The position numbers were made by a program, and so were the translations under genes. Source: Apostichopus japonicus (Eukaryota > Echinodermata > Holothuroidea > Aspidochirotida > Stichopodidae). From it: a DNA stretch of 64,000 nt. The DNA lies in NCBI RefSeq assembly GCF_037975245.1, contig NC_092579.1, forward strand, positions 20,530,666-20,594,665. The letters run 5' to 3'. This document shows positions 40,201 to 49,136 of the stretch, one piece after another. Position 1 is the first letter of the stretch. Every line of letters starts with the position of its first letter. The notes under the pieces were generated by a model. That model was not told the origin of the DNA, did not search any database, and worked only from the letters and a program-made list of their open reading frames with translations.

Positions 40201-43200
40201 ATCCAACCTCTACCCATTAGAATCGAGGCTCAGAATCCATGCAAGCTAGCTTAGACAGTGGACTTGATGTGAATACATTTTCTGACTGTCTGGAAAGATC
40301 TGAATTTCAGTGTGATTAAAGGCATTGCAGGCTCGCCCCAAACTGCGTGCCACGCTCTGAAAAAGTTAACTTTCCATTGCTTGCAAGTGAAGTTTTCGTT
40401 TTGTCGCTACAAAATGCAGACAGTAATGAAACGTGATACCTTGTTATCTTTTATCTAGACCTGAGATGTCCATCGCTGCTATGTTAACTTTGTTGTGGGT
40501 ATTGACCGTAACTGTATGTATTGACTGTACACTAGTGTCTAATTACCGACGGTAGCAAGCTGTGTGTGTATTTTCTGGGATTTCTGGGTGGTGTCTAACA
40601 CTTCTGTCGCACCTCATTCGAAACTAGGTCAGATTACCGGCATGAGACGTTTCTTTGTGCGCGAGTCTTCACACTCTTTAAGGCAAATTTGAACCATGCA
40701 TTTTCTGTTGCTGTTATTCTTATTATTGACAGTTTGCTCTAGATTTACTCCACAGGTTGTAGAATTATGTCAAGGAGATTGATTACACACTCCAAAAAGT
40801 AAATACCAAAAATGAAGGCTTCAGTTTGATAAAATTGATAGTAATATTTGCATCAATAAGAATTTTATTGTTTATTCTTTGATAAGCATGGGTTTATACT
40901 TGTAATAATAATAATCGGCAGTTCAAGATAGCATACTGCAAGAGACTTTGACTCTAACCCTAACCTAGGGATTAAGTCAGCTGGTACAGTAATATAGATA
41001 TCGTGACTGTTACGTGTGGGCCCTTTAGATTGAAGCCAACAAATGAATGTGATGATGCGTCTAGCTATAGCTTCCACAATGTAGTATCGCAATAGATGAA
41101 GAAGAAATAGTGTTGAGGTTTAGGCCTCATAATGATGATGTATCATCAGGCATCCAAGCTAACTGTCCACCAAGCCCATCACTTAACAGATAGAAACACT
41201 TGCTCTAATTTGCAAGATCATTGATGGTCTCTGTGATATAAACTTTATTGTTTTGGGGGTAAGTGGGGGGGCGGGGTGCTATAAGCATTTAGGCATTCCC
41301 AGACTTCCATCCCATTCCCAGGTAATTGTGTTTCATTGTGATAAAAATAAATAAATTATTGTACTGTGGGACCTGCTGCTCAACTTCCAAGTCATTGCTC
41401 AACTCCTCCTTCAGAGGGTACCATTTACAAAGTCTACACGGTGTTTAAGGTGGGAATAGTAGACACAGAAAGAGGAGGTGGTGGGCGTTGACCCAGAAAT
41501 GTATCATCTTGGGTGCAATGGGTAGGTGGGGAAAGTGTGATAGAAAGGTTAAGACAAGTAAGCATTGTGAATTATTAATACCTAAACCAGGGAGCTTTGG
41601 AGTGTGTTTGTCATTTATAAAAAAGTGTTAATTATGTAAGTTATTTATGAAGAAGTAATTCATTAACGAAGATAAAATTTTAGGGAACATAAATATAAAC
41701 GATTTCTCCCGAATTGCTTGTCATCTCAACATACCCCACCTCCCCCCCCCAGGCCCCATTTAGTACCAGTGAACCAGTGTTGCTGCAATTGTCTCATCTT
41801 GAACATACTGGCTTATAGTTTTTATTGTATTCTGTCTCTTCAGGCAAAGTATCCTCAACACGTACGCAATGCCAGAGGACCAGGTACATTCTGCGCCATC
41901 GATGTCGTCGATTCTGGTGTCTTAGCCAAGGTTGCGTCGGATGTCCGTGACAAAGGTACCATTGTCCTTTTCTCTTTATTCTCTTTGTCATCCAATATTT
42001 TGGTCTAAGACATTTGTGCTTGTAACCAAAAGACCATTTTATGGAGGGTTTATCTGCACAGAAGACTGATTAGATAGATTTTGCTTGTCTTAAATATTGA
42101 CATTGGCATAAAAGTATCTTTTCCTTTATCTTTTCTGCTTATCATTATCCCCTCACCCCACCCCACACCCTCCCTCTAATTCACACCCTTATTTATGTCG
42201 TATCACCTCAGAAAAGGTCAGATTATGCCGATGTGCTTGTTCAAGGCCAGAGGGCCGGGTACATGTGCAGGTCATTATGTCTCCACTTTATTAGCCCATT
42301 CCACTTCCCTTCCCTTCCCTTCCCTTCCCTTCCCTTCCCTTCCCTTCCCTTCCCTTCCCTTCCCTTCCCTTCCCTTCCCTTCCCTTCCACTTCCCTTCCC
42401 TTCCCTTCCCTTCCCTTCCCTTCCCTTCCCTTCCCTTCCCTTCCCTTCCCTTCCCTTCCCTTCCCTTCCCTTCCCTTCCCTTCCCTTCCCTTCCCTTCCC
42501 TTCCCTTCCCTTCCCTTCCCTTCCCTTCCCTTCCCTTCCCTTCCCTTCCCTTCCCTTCCCTTCCCTTCCCTTCCCTTCCCTTCCCTTCCCTTCCCTTCCC
42601 TTCCCTTCCCTTCCCTTCCCTTCCCTTCCCTTCCCTTCCCTTCCCTTCCCTTCCCTTCCCTTCCCTTCCCTTCCCTTCCCTTCCCTTCCCTTCCCTTCCC
42701 TTCCCTTCCCTTCCCTTCCCTTCCCTTCCCTTCCCTTCCCTTCCCTTCCCTTCCCTTCCCTTCCCTTCCCTTCCCTTCCCTTCCCTTCCCTTCCCTTCCC
42801 TTCCCTTTCCTTCCTCTCTTCCATATCCCAATGTGCCAGTTTCAAAGCATTGTCTTCTTTCTGCAGCAACACATTGTTTGATATTAAGTATGACATTTTC
42901 GGGAATTTCCTTTTTTGGCATTTATTCAAAAATATAAAAGTTCCCAGAAATTGATGGATTATTTAGAAGATGAAAAACAAATGAGGAGAAGACACGGTAA
43001 ATCCAACTGGCAATCAATATTGAGGAAATAAGTTCTTGTCTGAGTTCTCTCACCAAGTACACGCCAGCCCTAAGAGGAAACACCTTGTACATTCAGGTTA
43101 TCCCAAATTCCGTCCGTCCACTCATATCGACTCATTGCTTCTCCATGTTATATCCATCTGTTCATTTCTCATATCTTGGTCATGTTTATAGTTTTGTCTT

Positions 43201-43347
43201 GACTTGTTCTTTTCAATTGATATCGCAGGCGTCTTGCTCGGTACCTGCGGGACAAACTCGCTCCGTTTCCGACCGGCCCTCATTTTTCAACCCCATCATG
43301 CGGACATTCTTCTGGATACCTTGGAGAGCACATTACAAGAATTGTAA
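13170..43347 (+). CDS. ABAT: 4-aminobutyrate aminotransferase, mitochondrial (complete, 15 exons)
   Basis: PLP enzyme that moves the amino group of GABA to 2-oxoglutarate, giving succinate semialdehyde and glutamate in the mitochondrial matrix. Exons: 13170-13233, 14631-14731, 25410-25442, 29763-29880, 31241-31290, 32778-32858, 34445-34537, 35137-35196, 35896-35959, 37029-37177, 37603-37740, 38736-38903, 39858-40004, 41844-41955, 43229-43347. They sum to 1497 nt (498 residues plus stop), every junction in phase; vertebrate ABAT is about 500. Residues 1-22 look like a mitochondrial presequence (Arg, Ser, His, no acids). Seen: CGTC (C163, C166; Fe-S ligands of pig enzyme), FHGR (R219), IIEP (E292), IVDEVQT (D325), FSKK (K356, Schiff-base lysine), LRFRPALIF (R472). 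All key residues are present, so the enzyme should be active. Confidence 0.97.
13800..14174 (+). mobile_element. inverted-repeat element, TTAA-ended family, copy 2
   Basis: 375 bp in ABAT intron 1, same landmarks as copy 1 with a somewhat decayed left end (TTGAAGGCATCGAAGACTTA). The right end CGAGTCTTCACACCCTTTAA is intact. Confidence 0.85.
14631..14731 (+). CDS. ABAT: ABAT exon 2
   Basis: Acceptor TTTTTCTGAAG at 14630 is chosen over the AG ten bases later, which would bring a stop into frame. Encodes [17 protein letters not shown], matching the conserved start of the mature enzyme. Donor GTTAGT. Confidence 0.92.
15793..15805 (+). repeat. isolated AGGTCA-type repeat unit
   Basis: AGGTCAAAGGTCA inside a roughly 150-bp stretch (15700-15850) that shares GATAACTCAAGAAG and CCTTGT landmarks with the array at 55390-56170. 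It is a dispersed copy of the same family. Confidence 0.65.
15957..16345 (+). repeat. four diverged tandem units of about 115 bp
   Basis: In ABAT intron 2. The block GCTGTGAATGTCGG then ATCAAGTA then ACCAGCATAAAAATACTGC recurs at about 15960, 16078, 16198 and 16305. Confidence 0.8.
16361..18495. other. ABAT intron 2 segment without recognised element
   Basis: No exon found. An imperfect inverted pair (GGTCACCGTGTGACGTCA near 17311 and TACGTCACAGGGTGACCTG near 18047) may mark a decayed element but lacks clear ends. Confidence 0.4.
18496..19290 (-). mobile_element. second LINE (CR1/L2-like) 3' fragment
   Basis: Minus strand, in ABAT intron 2. Frame 19278-18991 reads [46 protein letters not shown] shifted frame continues [19 protein letters not shown] and [18 protein letters not shown], then [13 protein letters not shown]. 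The 3' tail is (TTA)n at about 18500-18512. Sequence differs from the 10784-11452 copy, so it is another subfamily. Broken by frameshifts. Confidence 0.88.
21145..21208 (-). ncRNA. Penelope-type hammerhead-like motif, copy A
   Basis: On the minus strand: stem I half, TTGAAGA (first base of the CUGANGA box changed), stem II GATCC/GGATC with loop TGCTA, then GAAACGTC. 62 of 64 bases equal copy B at 31727-31790. The changed core base predicts loss of activity. Confidence 0.6.
22463..23529. mobile_element. CAGGG-ended inverted-repeat element
   Basis: About 1067 bp in ABAT intron 2. Left end CAGGGCTCGAAATAG; right end CTATGTCAAGCCCTG, an imperfect inverted repeat. Both subterminal regions are rich in TGCCCTT and TTGCCGT words, as transposase-binding repeats would be. 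No transposase frame. No convincing target duplication, so insertion boundaries are less sure. Confidence 0.65.
23530..25409. other. ABAT intron 2, 3' part
   Basis: A short decayed tandem repeat (AGTTTGAAAGT units of about 22-24 bp) lies at about 24345-24455. Otherwise nothing recognised before the exon 3 acceptor. Confidence 0.5.
25410..25442 (+). CDS. ABAT: ABAT exon 3, 33-nt micro-exon
   Basis: Acceptor TTTCTTTACAG, donor GTAAGA. Encodes [11 protein letters not shown], which fills the gap between PGPKSQ and the NGYTVNF exon exactly. It sits after a 10.7-kb intron. Confidence 0.85.
25443..26526. other. ABAT intron 3, left part
   Basis: AT-rich intron sequence with T tracts near 25500-25550. 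I see no element. Confidence 0.5.
26527..26902 (-). mobile_element. inverted-repeat element, TTAA-ended family, copy 3
   Basis: 376 bp, reverse orientation, in ABAT intron 3. Starts TTAAAGGGTGTGAAGACTCG and ends CGAGTCTTCAATGCCTTCAA. Confidence 0.85.
28106..28485 (-). mobile_element. inverted-repeat element, TTAA-ended family, copy 4
   Basis: 380 bp, reverse orientation, in ABAT intron 3. An internal 19-bp stretch (TAGCAGCGATGGACATCTC) is duplicated in tandem near 28304-28339. The ends TTAAAGGGTGTGAAG and CTTCAACGCCTTTAA are intact. Confidence 0.87.
28486..29762. other. ABAT intron 3, right part
   Basis: No exon or repeat recognised. Confidence 0.5.
29763..29880 (+). CDS. ABAT: ABAT exon 4
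   Basis: Acceptor TTCTCATCAG, donor GTGAGA. Encodes [16 protein letters not shown] and [11 protein letters not shown], the ABAT-specific NYLVDVDGNRMLD block. Confidence 0.95.
29881..31240. other. ABAT intron 4
   Basis: Contains a C run at about 30340-30350 and a G/A-rich patch at 30776-30825. Nothing else recognised. Confidence 0.5.
31241..31290 (+). CDS. ABAT: ABAT exon 5
   Basis: Acceptor CATATTCTAG, donor GTAAGG. Encodes [17 protein letters not shown], equivalent to the GYSHPALL segment of vertebrate ABAT. Confidence 0.93.
31727..31790 (-). ncRNA. Penelope-type hammerhead-like motif, copy B (best preserved)
   Basis: Minus strand, in ABAT intron 5. Stem I TTAGCCT (785-779 side) pairs with AGGCCAA (747-741 side), six of seven bases. 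Then CTGAAGA, stem II GATCC/GGATC with loop TGCTA, GAAA, the self-complementary ACGT and the predicted cleavage C at 31748. A single extra A lies between CTGAAGA and stem II. The very short palindromic stem III matches the dimeric hammerheads reported in Penelope-like elements. Confidence 0.65.
32778..32858 (+). CDS. ABAT: ABAT exon 6
   Basis: Acceptor GGTGTCACAG, donor GTAAGT. Encodes [20 protein letters not shown] followed by LENLIQA. Confidence 0.92.
32859..34444. other. ABAT intron 6
   Basis: A higher-GC patch at about 32930-33210 stands out from the AT-rich intron but shows no recognised gene. The rest is unremarkable. Confidence 0.4.
34445..34537 (+). CDS. ABAT: ABAT exon 7, Fe-S cysteine motif
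   Basis: Acceptor CCACAACAG, donor GTAAGT. Encodes [20 protein letters not shown] and [11 protein letters not shown]. The C-x-x-C pair matches the two cysteines per subunit that hold the [2Fe-2S] cluster at the dimer interface in mammalian ABAT. Confidence 0.96.
35137..35196 (+). CDS. ABAT: ABAT exon 8
   Basis: Acceptor TCCAAACAG, donor GTAGGT. Encodes [20 protein letters not shown], a 20-residue surface segment. Confidence 0.92.
35270..35436 (+). repeat. recent 95-bp tandem duplication
   Basis: In ABAT intron 8. About 70 bp (AAGCAGTATCCTACTGACAG through GGGATATTCTT) recurs identically 95 bp later. Confidence 0.9.
35442..35535 (-). mobile_element. SINE-like fragment
   Basis: Minus strand: GGTTCAAGTCC resembles an RNA polymerase III B box, followed by ATTGTGCCCGTGGGCAAGGC and ACTTAAT, a block commonly seen in tRNA-related SINEs of many animals. 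The A-box side is decayed. Confidence 0.5.
35896..35959 (+). CDS. ABAT: ABAT exon 9, substrate-arginine motif
   Basis: Acceptor TTTTTTAG, donor GTAAGT. Encodes [20 protein letters not shown] and F; the Arg of FHGRT corresponds to the GABA-carboxylate-binding arginine. Confidence 0.95.
35960..37028. other. ABAT intron 9
   Basis: Holds a G/C-tract-bordered stretch (about 35985-36365: GTGGGGGCACAAC ... GGGGGGCACATG ... long C run) that looks like a dispersed repeat, but no ends can be defined. Confidence 0.4.
37029..37177 (+). CDS. ABAT: ABAT exon 10
   Basis: Acceptor TTTTGTTTTAG, donor GTTGGT. Encodes [20 protein letters not shown] and [12 protein letters not shown], nearly identical in pattern to vertebrate ABAT. 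Confidence 0.97.
37268..37331 (-). ncRNA. Penelope-type hammerhead-like motif, copy C (degenerate)
   Basis: Minus strand, in ABAT intron 10. CTGAAAA, stem II GATCC/GGATC with loop TGCTA, then AAAACGTC. The G8 and G12 equivalents are lost, so it should be inactive. Confidence 0.5.
37603..37740 (+). CDS. ABAT: ABAT exon 11, catalytic Glu
   Basis: Acceptor TTCCACTTTAAG, donor GTATTA. Encodes [20 protein letters not shown]; the Glu of IIEP is the residue that distinguishes half-reactions in GABA transaminase. Confidence 0.96.
37741..38735. other. ABAT intron 11
   Basis: No repeat, exon or mobile-element end recognised. Confidence 0.5.
38736..38903 (+). CDS. ABAT: ABAT exon 12, PLP-binding Asp and Lys
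   Basis: Acceptor CTGCCCCACAG, donor GTGAGT. Encodes [20 protein letters not shown] and later [12 protein letters not shown]. The Asp contacts the PLP ring nitrogen, and the first Lys of FSKK forms the Schiff base. Confidence 0.97.
39650..39728 (+). repeat. short AGTTATAC-type tandem repeat
   Basis: About eight units of 8-10 bp (AGTTATACAG, AGTTATAGAG, AGCTATAGAATT) in ABAT intron 12. Confidence 0.8.
39858..40004 (+). CDS. ABAT: ABAT exon 13
   Basis: Acceptor TTATTTCTAG, donor GTAAAA. Encodes [20 protein letters not shown] and the helix to LEDIQ. A short AGTTATAC-type repeat lies in the intron just before it. Confidence 0.95.
40316..40681 (+). mobile_element. inverted-repeat element, TTAA-ended family, copy 5
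   Basis: 366 bp, in ABAT intron 13. Starts TTAAAGGCATTGCAGGCTCG and ends CGAGTCTTCACACTCTTTAA, with the shared internal landmarks. Confidence 0.87.
40682..41843. other. ABAT intron 13, right part
   Basis: Nothing recognised beyond short G runs near 41260. Confidence 0.5.
41844..41955 (+). CDS. ABAT: ABAT exon 14
   Basis: Acceptor TGTCTCTTCAG, donor GTACCA. Encodes [20 protein letters not shown] and VASDVRDKG. Confidence 0.95.
42302..42806. repeat. (TTCCC)n pentanucleotide array, about 100 copies
   Basis: Nearly pure TTCCC over about 505 bp in ABAT intron 14, broken by one CCACTTCCC near 42387 and by TTTCC at the 3' end. One strand is all pyrimidine, and the other is (GGGAA)n. Long open frames on both strands (LPFPS and GREGK peptides) only reflect the array. 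Confidence 0.99.
43229..43347 (+). CDS. ABAT: ABAT exon 15, C-terminus
   Basis: Acceptor ATATCGCAG. Encodes [20 protein letters not shown] and [14 protein letters not shown] to TAA at 43345-43347. The Arg in LRFRP matches the second carboxylate-binding arginine. Confidence 0.95.
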
Positions 43348-45360
43348 TTGAATATTGATTGACTGTGGAAACAGAGGACACTCTGGTGGAGCCTTGCAGC
43401 AATCTCTTGTCCACAGAAATGTAGTGTTTGCAACAACCACGATCGCAACTGCAGTCTGATAGCTTTAAAATGCATGTAGCCAAATAATGCTAGGTATTTA
43501 ATACAAAACTGGTTTACTAGAGAGATTACAAGATTATGTAAAGTATATACTAATCACATATTTTATCAAGGTCAGTCATAAAGAGAGATATCGTCCTTTT
43601 ATTTTTATTTCTTCAAATATTTTCTTGCAAACGGGTCATTCCAAGGCATACAATTTTCTTGTTACAAGTCATATCCAGTCTTGTATTGCAAGATTTGCTT
43701 CCTCTTAAATATTTTTAATTGCTTAATTTTATTTTTTTGGGGGGTGGGGGGTGGGCTTTGCGTTTCCTACGATCATTGCCCCCTTTCATTTGGTCACTCA
43801 ATGTGAAACCAAATTAAAGAGGCAAATTTATAGTACGTACAAAAATATTACTTTGGTGGACTCTCCAAGAATAAATGTGTTTCTATAATCCTACCTTTTG
43901 TCCATCCCTTGAGAAGACGTAATCATGGAGTTTGTTAGCACAAGAAAGGAATTTACTCTGGGAGTTAATATGATTGATTCACTGTATGAAATTTAGCAAT
44001 TCATTAAAAATTATGTGACACATTGCAACTTGAACATTTTTTTCCTTCTTTTTTTTTCGATTTCATTTGTGCTTGGTTGTTTCAAACCAGTATCACTGCC
44101 AATTTGTTGTTGTATCCTGTACTTTTTTATTATGGATTGTAGGAGTGGAGTTCGTTATGTTTGCATCCCTGTTTTGGAATTTGAAGGGAGGATATTTTTT
44201 TTCTCTTTTTTTCTTTTTATTTCATTTTTTCCCTTGTCTGTGTCTTTCTTTCTTTCTTTCTTTGGTGTTAACTGTAATTTGATATCTTTATACATCATAT
44301 CAACACGATTTTATCAACCAGAATCACTGCCATTAAATGATTGTTTATGTTTTATTTAGTTTTTTTTTTAGGGGGGTGGGGGATTATGGGAATCCATTCT
44401 GTTTTTTGACGCAGGGGGTGGGTAGAAGAGGGTAGGACTTTGACTTTTCTATTTTGTTTTGTGCATCTGTTCCCTTGTTTGTTGCTACCTCTCTTTTGTT
44501 TTTGGTTTAATTGTTCTTTTTTATTTAATTTTTGTCTTCTTTTCTTGAACACATTGGTCGCAATCCAGTACCACTGCCATTTTGTGATTGTATAGTGATT
44601 TTTTTAATATTTTTCTTTATAGATTTGGGCATGGGTTTCTTTTTGTCTTCTCTTTCTGTTTTGAAAGGGACAGGGGAGAGAAGGGGAACTATATCTTTCC
44701 TTCTTTGGTGTTTGTCTTTTTCTCTCAATTTATTTTTGCATTTTTTTACCCATGTTTTTTTCATTCTCTTTTGTCTTTTAATGTTTTCAAATTTTACTTT
44801 TTTCCTACATCACACCAACATGATGTTATCAAACCAGCATCACTGCCATTTTGTGATTGTTCATTGGTTTTCTTGTCATAGATTTTGGGGAATGGATTTA
44901 TGAATTTCTTTTGTTTTCTAGAGGTGGTTTGGGGGGGGGGCAGGTAGGGAGAATCTGGGTGGAAAGAGAAGGATATGCTTTTTCATTTCCCTTTGTGCTT
45001 TTCATCCGGTTACTTTGCTCTCTGTGAAGAATTATCTGGCTTTTTTTTCATTATTGGTCATCTATCATGCTATCATTCATAATCACTGTATAATTAAATA
45101 TCAAATTCTATTTTTCTGTTCCATCTTTGTTATAGCATTGTATACTATCCTAGTCTTTTCTGTTGTAATCATTTCTATTGTATATTACAAAATATGGATA
45201 CTGGTTACATCAAACAGTGTTGTATTCTAACTTTGACTTCCCCAACCTAACCCCATCCAATCACCCCCTTACCCCGCCCCCCCCCCCCCTCGCCCAATTC
45301 TACCTCAACATTTGATTTACTGTATATTGTTTAATGGAGAATAAATCTTGTCCATATTTT
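43348..45360 (+). other. ABAT 3' untranslated region, T-rich with diverged tandem repeat
   Basis: Candidate poly(A) signals AATAAA at 43870-43875 and 45340-45345. Between them, from about 44084, a landmark CAGTATCACTGCCATTTTG recurs at about 44084, 44321, 44568 and 44833 in T-rich surroundings, giving a decayed repeat of roughly 240-265 bp. Whether transcription passes the first signal is unknown. Confidence 0.5.
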
Positions 45361-48300
45361 TGGTCTCACTCAATTTTTCACATCATAAAATCAAACATTA
45401 TGATGTCTTCCTGAAAGTTTTTATTACAGTATATCTCCAATGAGTATTTCAAACTGTTTGCATGGATTATGGTATGTTATCTGCTTATCATTTCTCGGTT
45501 AGGTTTCAGTGTTAACTATAGACATCAGTTCTTAAAATATGTAATCACGTCTGTTACACCATGCAAAAACCAATAAATTGACTACATTAGCAACATCTGT
45601 AGAATATTCCAAGATCATCATCACTAATCTGAAGCCTACCATAGTTTTCATAGTAGATGCACCTAGACCTAGCCTCATTTGTATATAAAGTTTGTGGTTG
45701 AATTCTGTTTTGTCATAAAAAACAGTTTGGCTTTATCACTGAGCGATTGTACCCTGATGATGGAGAGGAATAACTTGATACACTCTTCATCTGCGTGGAA
45801 TTGTTTACTAGTGCCTTGATGGAAGTGCACTATTAAAGGATGACTTTAGGCCCAAAATTAATTTTAATATGTCCTAGACTGTTCAAAATTACTGGTATCT
45901 GTGTCCAGGTTGAACTTCTAAGACAATTTTCATTTTGAGAACTGCCGCTTTAGACAGCTGAGGTTTATCAATTAAAAGTGACTGGACAATATAGTTTACT
46001 ACACCGACCATTTAATAGGTAAAATCCTCAGATGCCACACAAAACTCATGGGGGAAGCAAAGGACATTCTTATCCTTCAATGACATATAATAATAGGTTA
46101 CAAATTTTTCAAGGACAACTGGTGCTGAATGTTATCCAACGATACTCAGATGTTTATAATAAATTAAACAGAACGATAGTTTTGGTTGATTAATTATAAT
46201 GGATTAACTTTACCATTTAGTCCTGCACTGAGGAGCAGAGGGTCATTGTGTCTTTAGCCTTAAAGGAGCATTCCAGAGATTTAACATAATATAAAGATTC
46301 ATAATCTGCAACTTTAAGATTTCGCATTTACGCACAAGTTTCTCTGCTTTACTCCTAGTCATTTAAAATGTACTTTTTGTTCTCTCTTTTATAAAAATAC
46401 AAACAATTATTTAATTGTTATTGCAAATTACAATGATGCATTTTTTGTACATGAGCTTTGACATCTTAGCACTTTTGTTTTCATCTCCTTTTGTTTTGTT
46501 TTGTTTCTTCTTCTTCTCCTTCTCCTTCTTTGCTTTTCTTTTCTTTTCTTTTTCATCTAAGTATAACCTTCCGGAGAAAACCGTCTCGGACACTGAAAAT
46601 ATCGATGAAAGCATTATTAAAACAGTTGAATGATGTGATAAAATAGTGACAGTATTTGGGATGAATTATTAGTGGGTGGATTGGTTACAATCGAATTATG
46701 ACAAAGGATTTATTTGTTTCACTTAATGTTCTGTATTTGAAAGGATTTACGGTTTCACTCAATTATTCTATATGACAAAGAGAAGCATTGTTATTATAAT
46801 GAAGAAAGAGACAATCATGAATTGCTGAGCAGGGACTCCAGACAAATTATTGAGATTATCATTATTATTATTATATATTTGGCTATGCTTATGGTCACTA
46901 AATTTTATTTTGTCTGTTATATTTGTTTTATATCAGTTAGGCTATAAATCATAAAAAAGAAGACATATTTGCATAAAGTATCATTAGCACTTTCTCATTC
47001 CATTTTTATTTCGCATAATCGTTTATAATTTCGTACGTAAATAATATTTCTGCAACAGTAATGATGGATCATAATTTTAATGAAATTAATCAAAATGAAA
47101 GAAGTAAAAGGAACCTACAAAAACTTCTTAATCGCAAACATTAAGAAACTCCCCCTCCCCCCCCCCCCCCCTCTAATGTAAAATACTCAAAATTAGTTGA
47201 CCCTAATTTGATACTAAATTCTCATCATTTCTGCTTTCCAGATGTGAGATTATCATTATTAATTTACAGTAGTCTACAGTGGAGTTTTCTTATGTTAGTA
47301 AAGAATACCTTGTAAACAATTTAGAACTACATTTGTAACATATTCCAATTTGCCAGGTCATTAATATCATTATTACATTTGGTTAGACCCTGCAGATTTT
47401 CTTTAAGCTTTCCGTTCAAGTTATTATGACACATGCAGTAAATGTTTTTCTTCTTCACTGAAATCAAATTTTCCAGTGATCACTAAAGAATGCTTCTATT
47501 ACATATCACTGCATGCTTATTCATATTCATTTGCCAATATTTGATAAACGAATGAAATTACCATGCATCAATAAATCTTAACATTACCAAAGCAAGCTAC
47601 TACCATTTTTCATATATATTTCTTTAGCTTTATGTAACAGTAAATAAAGGTAAAAAAGTCATTCAGCTAAAAAAATTGTGTATTGTTTGAGATTGTCAAC
47701 ATTTTACAGTTTTATTACATGGGGTGGGCATTAGATTGATCTTGTGACCCCCCCCCCCCGAGTGAAACCCCAGTGAATCATTCCAATCTGCAGCTAGCAA
47801 CACTTTTAAGGATATATACCAATGTCAGGCCACCATGAGTTTGCGCGAAGCGTACAAAAAAGATTTGGCTGAAAATGCCTCCCAGATCGCTGGAAATGGC
47901 ACTTGCGGTCCTTGTAAGTTGCATCTAAGCATTTTCTAGTTTGAAATTACTAACGATATCATATCTATCCTTCTGTTCATTACGGGAATCCTTCGGTTGA
48001 GTTGATTTGAAAAATTACTTCATTATTTATGGGGTTGTACAAGCAGCATTTATCGAGTTTTGACAACTTTGTGTATCACATCCCAGAAGATATGTTCGTA
48101 CAAAACCACATGCAGCCTGTGGTCTGCCCTGTTGCCTACCCTGCGGTCTAATAGTATCCGGTGTGGGGGGGGGCAGTTGGGTGGGGAGGTCTTTACTGGA
48201 CGAACTTTTGGTCTATGTCCCTCTGCTGACTGATAAAAGGAAATTGCCACCGATACTGTTAATTGGCTGGAATAAAACAAGACCGTAAATGATTTACAAG

Positions 48301-48984
48301 AAATTCAGAAGTAACACAGGTGCTATTTCAATTTCCACAGCTTATACATATATTCCATAGTAGATCGCCACTTGTTTATCTTTAGCCAGGTTTGCATTAC
48401 CAAGATGTCATTAAGATGAAATTCCTATTTTAGAACAACTGTCCTGTTTACTGTAAAGTACAACAAATGCATTTCAATGTGTTTTCTGTTGTTTCAAGTT
48501 GATGTGTTTTGGTGCATAGATCAGTAACACTGCTCAAAAATATCAATTATAATTACAGTAACTAGTGTGATTTTGTTTTTCTGTAAATTGACATTCGAAA
48601 CACAAGTAACGAAGCTGGATTACAAAGAAAAATGCACCCCAGATCCTACCTAATCTTGTCACCCTAGTTCCCTATACCATTTTCCACTTGGATGTTTCCT
48701 GAATGGATTTTTGTCTTTGTTTTGTACGTTTGTTTGGTTTTCAGAACGAAATTGTTTTTCCTTGCACTAGTCTTATATCCTCTAGTATTATTCTATCTTC
48801 TGGAATATTTCTTCAGGAAACCAAGCCAAATGGTTATAGGAATAGCTTTCACAAACTGTAACAGTTTGACAATATTGGAGCCAAATGCATTTTCCATCTT
48901 GTTAGAAATTCCTTCGCTATGTTCCTTTCAATACCTTTCGAACGTGCAGTTTGCATAACGCATGATTTACGCGGCCTATCCGAT
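45361..48984. other. intergenic region between ABAT and DNMT3
   Basis: AT-rich. C runs at about 47155-47171 and 47751-47759. No gene recognised apart from the weak candidate exon at 47835. Confidence 0.5.
47835..47913 (+). CDS. candidate upstream first exon (unplaced)
   Basis: A strong start context (GCCACCATGA) opens 26 codons beginning MSLREAYKKDLAENASQIA and stops at a consensus donor GTAAGT at 47914, in phase 1. I recognise no family. It cannot be joined to the DNMT3 micro-exons, because T plus their AA start would make a stop, so it may be another transcript or chance. Confidence 0.25.
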
Positions 48985-49136
48985 ACGCATTTCCTGCTAC
49001 TAACAACAGGAACTTGTGTGCCTATTGTTAATTTCCGAAAACAAACTTTTCTGATTGCTCGAGAAGTTATGCATGTGCGATATCCAACCAATCAGCAAGC
49101 AGTCAGTGATGACGTCAGGTACTGTAAGGCTTTGCT
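48985..49136 (+). promoter_or_regulatory. probable DNMT3 promoter
   Basis: Within 130 bp lie inverted ETS-like sites TTCCTG (48991) and CAGGAA (49007), a CCAAT box (49088-49092, CCAATCAG) and a full cAMP-response element TGACGTCA (49110-49117). CpGs are denser than in flanks. The first coding ATG candidate follows 20 bp after the CRE, so the start site would be very close to it or upstream. Confidence 0.55.

Noticed and set aside
42195-42937. Four overlapping frames over 200 codons on both strands
   Set aside because: They are direct translations of the (TTCCC)n array; a five-base unit without stops is open in every frame.
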